Position numbers and translations under genes: made by a program | Notes under the pieces: generated by a model | What the model was told of the DNA's origin: nothing | Seen by the model: only the letters and a program-made list of their open reading frames with translations | The model's database searches: none | In this document: piece by piece, positions 51,181 to 59,037 of the stretch | Layout of the letters: every line of letters starts with the position of its first letter | Position numbering within the stretch: the first letter of the stretch is position 1 | Assembly: GCA_963669435.1 (NCBI GenBank) | Contig: OY770025.1 | Location: 3,906,001 to 3,970,000, forward strand | From: CALJFL01 sp963669435 | GTDB taxonomy: Bacteria > Pseudomonadota > Gammaproteobacteria > Pseudomonadales > Halieaceae | Length of the DNA: 64,000 nt | Reading direction: 5' to 3'

Positions 51181-52195
51181 GCGCGACCAATCGCTCAGGG
51201 CGCATAACACGTTAGCCCTGGAAGCGCACGCCAGTGCTTTTGCTGCCGTGAGTAACGAAGCGGAGCTGAGAGAGGCGATTCTGTGGGCGCGGGATAACTC
51301 GCTGCCGGTGATGGCACTGGGGCAGGGCAGCAACATCGTGTTGGTCAACGACATCAATTACCTGGTGGTGTTACAGCAGGGGCAGGGCATTGCAATTCTC
51401 GATGAAGATGCAAGCAGTGTTACCTTGCGCGTCAACGCAGGCAACGACTGGCATGAGCTGGTGCAGTGGAGCCTGTCCCAGGGTTATTACGGCCTGGAGA
51501 ACCTGGCATTGATTCCCGGTACTGTGGGTGCCGCCCCGATCCAGAATATCGGCGCGTACGGGGTAGAGCTAAAAACATTTGTAGCGGCTGTTCATGGCTT
51601 GCGGGCCGACAACGCTGAACCCCTGACGCTGAGCGCCGATGAATGCGCATTTGCCTATAGGGACAGTGTTTTTAAACATCAGCTGCGAGATCAGGTGTTG
51701 ATCACCGCCGTTGATTTGCGCCTTTCCAAAACCCCTGCTTTGAACTTGAGCTACCCGGCGCTATCCAGTTACCTCGGCGACGCGAAGGGTGAGATTAGTG
51801 CGCAGCAGGTGTATGACGCGGTGGTCGCTATCCGGCGCAGTAAACTGCCGGACCCTGCGGTTGAACCCAATGTCGGCAGCTTTTTCAAGAACCCGGTTGT
51901 GTCGGCTGAGCGGGGAGCACAACTCGCCGAGCAATTCCCGGGCCTACCGCGGTACCCGGCGGGCGAGAACGCGGTTAAGCTGCCGGCCGCCTGGCTGATA
52001 GATCACTGTAACTGGAAAGGTACAGAGCGAGATGGGGTGGCGGTGCATCCCACCCATGCCCTGGTACTCGTAAACCGCAGCGCGCAGAGCGGCCAGGTAG
52101 TATTGACCTTGGCCGCAGACATCCAGGCATCGGTGGATCAGCAATTCAACATTGCATTGGAGATTGAGCCCCGGGTATACGGTGCAAACGCGTGA
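51170..52195 (+). CDS. murB: UDP-N-acetylenolpyruvylglucosamine reductase
   Basis: 341 residues from ATG 51170; an in-frame TTG at 51164 is close by. FAD-binding motifs LGQGSNIVL and PGTVGAAPIQNIGAYGVELK, and the catalytic region EPNVGSFFKNP, identify type I MurB, which reduces enolpyruvyl-UDP-GlcNAc to UDP-MurNAc with NADPH. The stop overlaps the start of uvrC by four bases. In Pseudomonas murB is followed by rne instead, so this junction is a local rearrangement. Confidence 0.95.
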   Translation: MEIERDQSLRAHNTLALEAHASAFAAVSNEAELREAILWARDNSLPVMALGQGSNIVLVNDINYLVVLQQGQGIAILDEDASSVTLRVNAGNDWHELVQWSLSQGYYGLENLALIPGTVGAAPIQNIGAYGVELKTFVAAVHGLRADNAEPLTLSADECAFAYRDSVFKHQLRDQVLITAVDLRLSKTPALNLSYPALSSYLGDAKGEISAQQVYDAVVAIRRSKLPDPAVEPNVGSFFKNPVVSAERGAQLAEQFPGLPRYPAGENAVKLPAAWLIDHCNWKGTERDGVAVHPTHALVLVNRSAQSGQVVLTLAADIQASVDQQFNIALEIEPRVYGANA

Positions 52196-54018
52196 CATCC
52201 TTCGATCACAAAGCTTACCTGAAAACCTTAACTGCGCGACCCGGCGTCTACCAGATGTACGACGCCCAGGGAAAGTTGCTCTATGTGGGTAAAGCAAAAA
52301 ACCTGCGTAACCGGGTGGGCAGTTATTTCCGCGCCAGCGGACTGACTGAAAAAACCATGGCCCTGGTGGCCAAGATACACGATATCCAGGTCACCGTGAC
52401 CAGCACCGAGGTCGACGCTCTGTTGCTGGAGCACAACCTCATCAAGTCCGACAAGCCGCCCTACAACATTCTCCTTAAGGACGATAAGTCATTTCCCTAT
52501 ATCTTTATCTCTACCGAGGAAAAGTATCCCCGCATTGATCTGCACCGCGGTGCCAAACGCCGCAAGGGCAAGTACTTCGGCCCGTATCCCAGCGCAGGTG
52601 CCGTGCGAGAATCACTGCATTTTTTGCAGAAGGTATTCAAAGTCAGGCAGTGTGAAGACAGCTATTTTCGCAATCGCTCAAGGCCTTGCCTGCAACACCA
52701 GATTGAACGTTGCACGGCGCCCTGTGTAGATCTGGTCAGCGAGGCTGACTATCGCCAGCAGGTGGACAATACCATGCTGTTTCTCAAGGGTAAGTCACAG
52801 CAGTTGATTGTGCAGCTGGCCGACGACATGGAGCGCGCTGCTGCGGAGCTTGCGTACGAAAAGGCCGCAGGCTTCAGGGATCAGTTGAGTCAACTGCAAC
52901 ATGTACAGGCCAGCCAGGGTATCGAAGGCAGCAGTGGAGAATTGGATATCATGGCGGCAGCGGTGGCTGGCGGCAGGGCCTGTGTGCAAGTGCTATTTGT
53001 ACGGGGTGCGAGGGTATTGGGCAGTAAAACCTACTATCCGCCGCTAAAACTTGATGAAGCTCCTGCCCAGGTACTGGCAGCCTTCTTGCCGCAGTACTAC
53101 CTCGCCGGCGTACGCCCGATACCGGGCGAGATTATCGTTAATGCGTTACCTGAAGGCGCTGACACACTTGCCGAGGCATTCACCGTTGCTGCGGGCAAGA
53201 AGATCAAACTGCGGCAGCGTGTGCGCGACGCCCGCGCGCGCTGGCTGAAGCTGGCGGAACAAACGGCGCAAACCAACCTCGAGGCGCACTTGTCGGGCAG
53301 GCAGACTGCCACAGAGCGCCTGCAGGCATTGCAAGAGCTATTGGAATTGCCGCTTCCGCCACGGCGCATGGAATGCTTTGATATCAGTCATTCCTCGGGT
53401 GAGGCCACCGTGGCCAGTTGCGTGGTGTTCGATGAGAACGGTCCCCTAAAGCGTGACTACCGCAAATTCAATATCGAGGATATCACTGGAGGCGATGATT
53501 ACGCGGCCATGCAGCAGGCCCTTGAGAGGCGCTACAAACGCCTCAAAGCAGGCGAGGGGAGTGTGCCCGATATCCTGTTTATCGATGGTGGCAAAGGACA
53601 GGTGTCTCAGGCCATGGGTGTGCTCAGCGACCTGAATATCGATAACATTCATGTAATTGGGGTTGCCAAGGGCACCACCCGCAAGGCGGGCTTTGAGACC
53701 CTTATCAATGGCCGCACCGGGCAGGAGCAACAGCTGCCGGGTGACAATGCCGCCCTGCACCTGATTCAACACATCCGTGACGAGGCGCACCGTTTTGCGA
53801 TTACAGGGCACCGGGCGCGGCGCGACAAAGCAAGGCAGAGTTCAACCTTGGACGCGATACCCGGCGTGGGAGCCAAGCGCCGCCGGGAGTTGTTGCGGCA
53901 TTTTGGCAGCGCCCGGGGTGTGGAGAACGCGAATGTGGACGAACTGAAAAAGATCAGCGGCATTAGTGCTACCATGGCCCAACAAATATATGATCACCTG
54001 CATAACGCAGCTGATTAG
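52192..54018 (+). CDS. uvrC: Excinuclease ABC subunit C
   Basis: 608 residues, GTG start inside the murB stop. N-terminal GIY-YIG nuclease (ARPGVYQMYDAQGKLLYVGKAKNLRNRVGSYF), a UVR motif around residue 205-240, the RNase H-like endonuclease core (MECFDISHSSGEATVAS, DILFIDGGKGQVSQA) and C-terminal helix-hairpin-helix (LDAIPGVGAKRRRELLRHFG). UvrC makes both incisions of nucleotide excision repair. No SOS box is visible upstream. Confidence 0.97.
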   Translation: MTSFDHKAYLKTLTARPGVYQMYDAQGKLLYVGKAKNLRNRVGSYFRASGLTEKTMALVAKIHDIQVTVTSTEVDALLLEHNLIKSDKPPYNILLKDDKSFPYIFISTEEKYPRIDLHRGAKRRKGKYFGPYPSAGAVRESLHFLQKVFKVRQCEDSYFRNRSRPCLQHQIERCTAPCVDLVSEADYRQQVDNTMLFLKGKSQQLIVQLADDMERAAAELAYEKAAGFRDQLSQLQHVQASQGIEGSSGELDIMAAAVAGGRACVQVLFVRGARVLGSKTYYPPLKLDEAPAQVLAAFLPQYYLAGVRPIPGEIIVNALPEGADTLAEAFTVAAGKKIKLRQRVRDARARWLKLAEQTAQTNLEAHLSGRQTATERLQALQELLELPLPPRRMECFDISHSSGEATVASCVVFDENGPLKRDYRKFNIEDITGGDDYAAMQQALERRYKRLKAGEGSVPDILFIDGGKGQVSQAMGVLSDLNIDNIHVIGVAKGTTRKAGFETLINGRTGQEQQLPGDNAALHLIQHIRDEAHRFAITGHRARRDKARQSSTLDAIPGVGAKRRRELLRHFGSARGVENANVDELKKISGISATMAQQIYDHLHNAAD

Positions 54019-54039
54019 CGTACAGGGACGAACCACGGG

Positions 54040-54603
54040 GTGACAATCAACATACCCAATGCCTTAACCATCATGCGAATCCTGCTGATTCCCGTGTTGG
54101 TGGTGGTGTTTTACCTGCCTTTCAAGAACCACCTACTGGTCGCCGCGGCGATATTCTCGGTCGCTGCCATAACCGATTGGGTGGACGGCTACCTCGCCCG
54201 CAAGTTAGGCCAGATGACGGCTTTCGGCGCTTTTCTTGATCCGGTGGCAGACAAACTTATGGTCTCGGTTGCGCTGGTGCTGTTGGTGGAGCGGCACGAC
54301 ACCATACTGTTTACCCTGGCCGCATGCGTCATTATCGGCCGGGAAATTGTTATCTCCGCCCTGCGCGAGTGGATGGCGGAGTTGGGGCAGCGAACCTCGC
54401 TGGCGGTGAATTACATCGGCAAGGTGAAAACCACATTTCAGATGCTGGCGATCATTGGATTGTTGGCTATCGACCCGGGCAGAGATGAGAGTTGGATGCT
54501 GGCCCTGTGTTACGTCATGCTCTACACCGCGGCGGTACTGACGCTGTGGTCGATGGTGATCTATCTGCGTGCGGCCTGGGATGTGATAAAAATAAATAAC
54601 TAA
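54040..54603 (+). CDS. pgsA: CDP-diacylglycerol-glycerol-3-phosphate 3-phosphatidyltransferase
   Basis: 187 residues, GTG start 21 bases after uvrC. The CDP-alcohol phosphotransferase signature DGYLARKLGQMTAFGAFLDPVADK is complete (D-G-x2-A-R-x8-G-x3-D-x3-D). Four membrane helices. It makes phosphatidylglycerophosphate for phosphatidylglycerol. The order uvrC-pgsA then a tRNA gene is classic in gammaproteobacteria; here tRNA-Cys follows after one inserted gene. An AT-rich stretch with an 11-bp inverted repeat (54590-54600 and 54635-54645) follows the stop. Confidence 0.96.
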   Translation: MTINIPNALTIMRILLIPVLVVVFYLPFKNHLLVAAAIFSVAAITDWVDGYLARKLGQMTAFGAFLDPVADKLMVSVALVLLVERHDTILFTLAACVIIGREIVISALREWMAELGQRTSLAVNYIGKVKTTFQMLAIIGLLAIDPGRDESWMLALCYVMLYTAAVLTLWSMVIYLRAAWDVIKINN

Positions 54604-54723
54604 TAAAAACAATAAATTAAGAATACTATCTGTTGTTATTTATTTGATATTTCAGATGAACTTTCCGCGTCTGGCGAGTCCAATACAGAGCTAATTCGGG
54701 TCGCCAACTTTCAGGACACATCC

Positions 54724-55206
54724 ATGCCAGGCAGATACTTTCGCTTACTCACTCTCATCGCTGCAGTAATGCTGACACCGCTGTCGGTGAACGCCAGCCC
54801 CGCGCCAGATTTCGCACTCGCTGATGCCCGCGGCAAGCAGGTACAACTGCAGGATTTCAAAGGTCAGCCGCTGATTCTGCATTTCTGGGCGACCTGGTGC
54901 CCCTACTGTAAGAAGCTGCAACCGGGGCTGCAGGCCCTGGCAGACGAGTACCAGGCGCAGGGATTAGTGCTGCTAGGTATCAGCTTTCGTGAGGACGAGG
55001 GTGTGCAACCCCAGGCGGTGCTGAACGAAAGAGGCCACAGTTTCAGCACATTAGTGGCTGGGGAAGAGGTAGCCAGTCTTTATGGAGTGAGGGGTACACC
55101 AACGACTGTATTTATAGATCGCAGAGGTCAGATAGTCGGCGTTACCAACACCTCGGCCCCGGATGATCCAAAACTCCGTGAGTTGCTGCTGCAATCTCTT
55201 AGGTAG
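54724..55206 (+). CDS. TlpA/ResA-like thioredoxin-family protein
   Basis: 160 residues. A signal peptide ending near NASPAPDF directs it to the periplasm. The thioredoxin fold follows: LILHFWATWCPYCKKLQPGLQALADEY with redox-active WCPYC, and a cis-proline in YGVRGTPTTVFIDRRGQIV. It belongs to the TlpA/ResA group of membrane-side disulfide reductases that act in cytochrome c maturation or envelope redox control; no partner is adjacent. It is inserted between pgsA and tRNA-Cys. Confidence 0.87.
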   Translation: MPGRYFRLLTLIAAVMLTPLSVNASPAPDFALADARGKQVQLQDFKGQPLILHFWATWCPYCKKLQPGLQALADEYQAQGLVLLGISFREDEGVQPQAVLNERGHSFSTLVAGEEVASLYGVRGTPTTVFIDRRGQIVGVTNTSAPDDPKLRELLLQSLR

Positions 55207-55249
55207 GGCACACTCCAAAATAGGACCCAGAGCGAATAGCGCAAAGCGC

Positions 55250-55277
55250 TTGAAACTCAGCCCCAACCCTATACAAT
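55250..55277 (+). promoter_or_regulatory. Sigma70-type promoter for tRNA-Cys
   Basis: TTGAAA (55250-55255) and TACAAT (55272-55277) are separated by 16 bases, and transcription would start near 55284, about 77 bases before the tRNA. A 16-bp perfect palindrome AAACTGGCGCCAGTTT (55305-55320) lies in the leader. Confidence 0.6.
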
Positions 55278-55360
55278 GCACGCCTCCAGATCGCGCAGTT
55301 AGCGAAACTGGCGCCAGTTTTCATCGGTTTATCAATTGCTTACTGGCGATACCTCACCAA

Positions 55361-55434
55361 GGCTCGGTGGCAGAGTGGTTATGCAGCGGACTGCAACTCC
55401 GTGTACGCCGGTTCGATTCCGACCCGAGCCTCCA
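55361..55434 (+). tRNA. tRNA-Cys (anticodon GCA)
   Basis: 74 nt with encoded CCA. Acceptor arm GGCTCGG pairs with CCGAGCC, the T arm carries GTTCGATTCC, and the anticodon loop CTGCAAC reads GCA, cysteine. The gene's 3' end is reiterated downstream in tandem copies. Confidence 0.97.
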
Positions 55435-55671
55435 ATTTTCAAGTTACAGCAATCGCGCAGGAATGTGCACGCCGGCCGAGGCGTCGGACCGTCGATTCCG
55501 ACCCTAGCCCCCAATTTTTAAGTTACAGCAATCGCGCAGGAATGTGCACGCCGGCCGAGGTGTCGGGCCATCGATTCCGACCCGAGCCTCCAATTTTTAA
55601 GTTACAGCAATCGCGCAGGAATGTGCACGCCGACCGAAGCGTCGGACCGTCGATTCCGACCCGAGCTTCCA
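55414..55671 (+). repeat. Tandem 79-bp repeats carrying the tRNA-Cys 3' end
   Basis: Three full 79-bp units (55414-55492, 55493-55571, 55572-55650) and a partial fourth (55651-55671) each begin with the last 21 nt of tRNA-Cys (T-arm 3' part to CCA). Copy 1's head is the tRNA itself; copy 3 is identical to it over these 21 nt, copies 2 and 4 carry one to a few changes. The remaining 58 bp of each unit (AAGTTACAGCAATCGCGCAGG...) are nearly identical. The arrangement is like the rtT repeats after E. coli tyrT, or like stacked attachment-site remnants. Confidence 0.9.
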
Positions 55672-55681
55672 AAGAACAAAG

Positions 55682-55855
55682 CATGAGGTTTATGGTGTCC
55701 GCCCCGAGATCACGCTGCCACTGGCGAGTAAGTCCAAACTTTATGGCTTTGCCAACGTGCGTTACTTTTGGGAAAGCGGGGCCAAGAGCACCCTGGAGGG
55801 CGAGACACGACTGATAACGCCGACATTTCCCATTCCAAGTTTTGCTTTGCAGTAG
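55682..55855 (+). pseudogene. C-terminal fragment of an outer membrane transporter
   Basis: An in-frame 57-residue stretch ending in TAG reads EVYGVRPEITLPLASKSK then LYGFANVRYFWESGAKS and TRLITPTFPIPS. This has the style of the last beta strands of transporter-type (phenol MetA-pathway, PF13557-like) outer membrane proteins. There is no start codon or ribosome site, and the coding upstream is the tRNA-tail repeat array, so it is the 3' remnant of a gene whose remainder has been lost. Family from pattern memory. Confidence 0.6.
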
Positions 55856-55903
55856 CGATGTCAAACACCTTGATACGCCTTTGGTTGAAGGGGATACCTC
55901 AAT

Positions 55904-56818
55904 TCAAATGCCTTCAAACAGTGCGGCGTCATCGATAACATGCTGTGCAATAAAATCTGATACAGCCCTGATGCGAGCACTGTGACGTAGCTCTTCGTGC
56001 GATACCAACCATAGCTCCAGTTCCATGGGCTCGTAATCTGGTAGTACGCGTTCCAGGTTGCGCTGCATCGACGCCCAACGGTGAGAAAGCACGCCGATTC
56101 CGAAACCTGACTTGACTGCACCGAGTTGGGCCGCTGGGCTGTTAGTGAAATACACGGGGTTGCGAGCGATTTTGTCCATGCCTGCAACGATTGCCGGAGG
56201 CTTGCTGCCATTTGCCGGTCTCTCCAACACCACAAACTCGTGTTCGTCTAAACCCTCTATGCTGGTAACGGGACCTGCGCGATCAAGGTATTTTTGCGCG
56301 GCATAGAGACCGAACCCAACCTTGGTCAGGCGTCTTGCAATCAGATCCGGCTGGGTAGGGCGCCCCAGTCGCAGCGCGATATCTGCTTCACGGTGTACCA
56401 GGTCTACGGCTCGGCTCTCGATGAGGACGCTTACCTTAATGTCGGGGTACAGCTGGTGAAAATCGAATAAAACGGGTGTCAGCCAGTCGGTACCCGTACC
56501 TTCAGTTGCTGAAATGGTGACGCGTCCGTACAGGCCCCTGGACTGATCCTCCACCGCACGCTCGATGGCCATCATTTCGCTTTCCATGCGTCGGGCACTG
56601 TCCAGAATGGCAGCGCCGGCGTCAGAAAGCTGCATACGCCGGCCAGCGCGAACGAACAGGGGGGAGCCGATGCGCGTTTCCATCGCGGTCAATCTTCGGC
56701 CTACGGTCGGTTGTGTCAGGCCCAGGTACTCCGACGCCGCTACCAGGCTACCGTGGTCAAGTACGGCCAGAAAGAGGCGGATATCCGCCCAGTCCTGCAT
56801 TGAATCTTTAATATGCAT
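55904..56818 (-). CDS. LysR-family transcriptional regulator
   Basis: About 304 residues from ATG 56818; starts at 56854 and 56800 are possible and no ribosome site is decisive. Winged helix-turn-helix N-terminus (DIRLFLAVLDHGSLVAASEYLGLTQPTVGRRLTAME) and a periplasmic-binding-like effector domain typical of LysR proteins. Such regulators usually control themselves and a divergent gene; here the divergent gene is the small TPR-like protein at 56920, about 100 bases away. Effector unknown. Confidence 0.92.
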   Translation of the reverse strand: MHIKDSMQDWADIRLFLAVLDHGSLVAASEYLGLTQPTVGRRLTAMETRIGSPLFVRAGRRMQLSDAGAAILDSARRMESEMMAIERAVEDQSRGLYGRVTISATEGTGTDWLTPVLFDFHQLYPDIKVSVLIESRAVDLVHREADIALRLGRPTQPDLIARRLTKVGFGLYAAQKYLDRAGPVTSIEGLDEHEFVVLERPANGSKPPAIVAGMDKIARNPVYFTNSPAAQLGAVKSGFGIGVLSHRWASMQRNLERVLPDYEPMELELWLVSHEELRHSARIRAVSDFIAQHVIDDAALFEGI

Positions 56819-56919
56819 AAACGCATGATACCTATTAATTGATGCGATTGTCATGCATTAATGTGACACCTATATTGGATACCGTAAAGCAACACCCAAG
56901 TAACCAAAGGAGATTGACC

Positions 56920-57447
56920 ATGCTTACATTGAAGAAAATTACGGCTATCTACGTTGTGGCGGCGATACCTTTCGCCTTCTGGATGAGCGGGGCAAAGGCC
57001 GCGGCACCGCTCTACACCCAGCAGCCAAGTATGTTCAAGAAAGCCGAACTGATGCTTTCGCGCGGCGAGGCAGACAGCGCGATTGAGCTACTGGGTTCGA
57101 AAGTCGACAGCCTGCAGCGCCGCAGTTACAGGGGTCAGGGGCATGCACTATTGTGCAGGGCCCAGTATCAGAAACAGGATTTTGTGCTGGCGGAGGCGCA
57201 CTGCGATCAAGCAGTAGAATTGGGCGGAATCAACTGGAGCAACCTCAACAACCGTGGCGTGATGCGTTTCCTGCTGGGACGCTATGAAGAAGCGCTGAGT
57301 GATTTTGATCGAGCCTCGATGGTGATGTTGAATTCCACTCCCCGATCGAAGCGGTTAGCGGTCGACAAAAACATCGCCTCGGCGCAAAAGCGCCTGGCGG
57401 AGTCCCAGGCCTATGCTGACAATCAGAGCGTGGCGTCGCAACCATGA
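56920..57447 (+). CDS. Small secreted TPR-like protein
   Basis: 175 residues from ATG 56920, with AAAGGAG at an ideal distance; the frame from 56839 is rejected. A signal peptide (KITAIYVVAAIPFAFWMSGAKA) ends near residue 26. The mature part has tetratricopeptide-like helices (FKKAELMLSRGEADSAIELLGSK, AHCDQAVELGGINWSNLNNRGVMRFLLGRYEEALSDFDRAS). TPR folds scaffold protein contacts. Divergent from the LysR gene and probably its target. The following 207 bp before the response regulator hold nothing I can support. Confidence 0.8.
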   Translation: MLTLKKITAIYVVAAIPFAFWMSGAKAAAPLYTQQPSMFKKAELMLSRGEADSAIELLGSKVDSLQRRSYRGQGHALLCRAQYQKQDFVLAEAHCDQAVELGGINWSNLNNRGVMRFLLGRYEEALSDFDRASMVMLNSTPRSKRLAVDKNIASAQKRLAESQAYADNQSVASQP

Positions 57448-57654
57448 GTAGCGACGGTATTAGCGAATAAGCCCGGGTTCTTGGGTAGTCTTCCTTACTG
57501 ATTCGGTGCAGTAACTCGAAAACTGGAAGAGGGCGGTAGCTTGATCTTCCGGGGCTGGATATCATCGGCCTGGAAGAGTTAACGTGTCTGTACCGCACAA
57601 AGAGCTGGCGATAGCAAAATCTATCCCGCTACACCGATCAGAGTGACACATCCG

Positions 57655-59037
57655 ATGAGCAGTAAGGGAACCACCATTCTGGTCGCCGATGACCAGGCCG
57701 ATGTTCGCGAAACCCTGAGGCTGACGCTCAAGACAGCCGGTTATCAGGTGGCAACAGCCGGCTCTCCCGCGGAAGTTCTCACGGTGCTGGAGCGACAGCG
57801 CTGTTCCGCTTTGATCATGGATATGAATTACAGCCGGGATACCACTTCTGGTACCGAGGGCTTGCAGTTACTCGAGCAGGTAAAGACGCAGCAGCCTGGT
57901 TTGCCGGTCATTGTCATCACGGCATGGAGCAATACCGACCTGGTGGTGCGGGCTATGCAAGTCGGTGCTGCCGATTTTATCGAGAAGCCCTGGGACAACC
58001 AGCGGCTCCTGAATATGGTCAGTCATCTGGTTGCACTGGACGAGCAGCAACGCAGCGCCGACAGTCTGGCCGCCGAGAACCGCATCCTGCGTGGGTCGGA
58101 TGCTGCACCCGGTTTCGTCGCACAATCCAGTCTAATGAGGGAGCTGATGGAACTGGTGGACGATATCGCCGGGGCCGATGCCAATGTGCTGATCACGGGT
58201 GAAAACGGCACAGGCAAATCGGAATTGGCGCGGCTGATACACGAACTTTCCCATCGCAACGAGCAGCGCTTTGTTCATGTGAACATAGGTGCTCTGCCGG
58301 AAGCTCTGTTTGAAAGCGAGCTTTTTGGCCACGTGAAAGGCGCTTTTACCGATGCGCGGGAAAACCGCGTGGGCCGTTTTGGCTTGGCCGACCAGGGCAC
58401 GTTGTTTCTGGACGAGATTGCCAACATCCCCCTGCAACAACAAAACCGATTACTGCACGTACTTGAATCCGGTGAGTTTCAGTTGGTGGGCAGTTCACAC
58501 ACGCAACACAGTGATGCGCGTGTTATTTCCGCTACCAATGCCAATCTGGATGACCTGATGGAGTCTGGTGACTTCCGCCGCGACCTGTATTTTCGATTGA
58601 ACACGGTACAGCTGGAGTTGCCACCGCTACGTCAGCGGCACGAAGATATCCTGCCCCTGGCTGAGCTGTTCCTGTCACGCAACAAAGAGAAATGCCGGCG
58701 CGAGGTATTGGGCTTTGACGATAGCGCTATCGCCGCCTTGGAAGCCTACGCCTGGCCAGGCAATGTACGTGAATTGATGAACGTGGTAGAGCGCGCCTGC
58801 CTGGTTAACCACACACCTCAGATCACCGCGTCTAGCCTGGCACTGGAGCCATCCGCCACCGACGCCACTCATCAACAGGGAATTATGAGTATCGAGGAAG
58901 CCGAGAAGGCCTTGATCGTGCGCACCCTGGCGCACTTTGATCACAACGTCAGCCAATCCGCTGACAGTCTGGGCATCAGCCGCGGCGCGCTGTACCGGCG
59001 AATGGACGAGTACCACATCGCCCGGAATGGAGATTGA
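57655..59037 (+). CDS. Sigma54-dependent response regulator (NtrX/NtrC-like)
   Basis: 460 residues from ATG 57655 with GAGTGA eight bases ahead; a GTG at 57643 is in frame. Receiver domain with the phospho-acceptor Asp56 (ALIMDMNYSRD) and acidic pocket DD at 12-13; an AAA+ domain with Walker A GENGTGKSE, the sigma54-contact loop as GAFTDA (usual GAFTGA), and GTLFLDEIANI; a Fis-type helix-turn-helix at the C-terminus (VSQSADSLGISRGALYRRM). It overlaps the kinase gene by eleven bases. Its target is probably the promoter at 60527. Confidence 0.93.
   Translation: MSSKGTTILVADDQADVRETLRLTLKTAGYQVATAGSPAEVLTVLERQRCSALIMDMNYSRDTTSGTEGLQLLEQVKTQQPGLPVIVITAWSNTDLVVRAMQVGAADFIEKPWDNQRLLNMVSHLVALDEQQRSADSLAAENRILRGSDAAPGFVAQSSLMRELMELVDDIAGADANVLITGENGTGKSELARLIHELSHRNEQRFVHVNIGALPEALFESELFGHVKGAFTDARENRVGRFGLADQGTLFLDEIANIPLQQQNRLLHVLESGEFQLVGSSHTQHSDARVISATNANLDDLMESGDFRRDLYFRLNTVQLELPPLRQRHEDILPLAELFLSRNKEKCRREVLGFDDSAIAALEAYAWPGNVRELMNVVERACLVNHTPQITASSLALEPSATDATHQQGIMSIEEAEKALIVRTLAHFDHNVSQSADSLGISRGALYRRMDEYHIARNGD

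Noticed and set aside
54590..54645. 11-bp inverted repeat AAATAAATAAC/GTTATTTATTT after pgsA
   Set aside because: Only A-T pairs with a 34-base loop; too weak for a terminator and expected by chance in AT-rich DNA.
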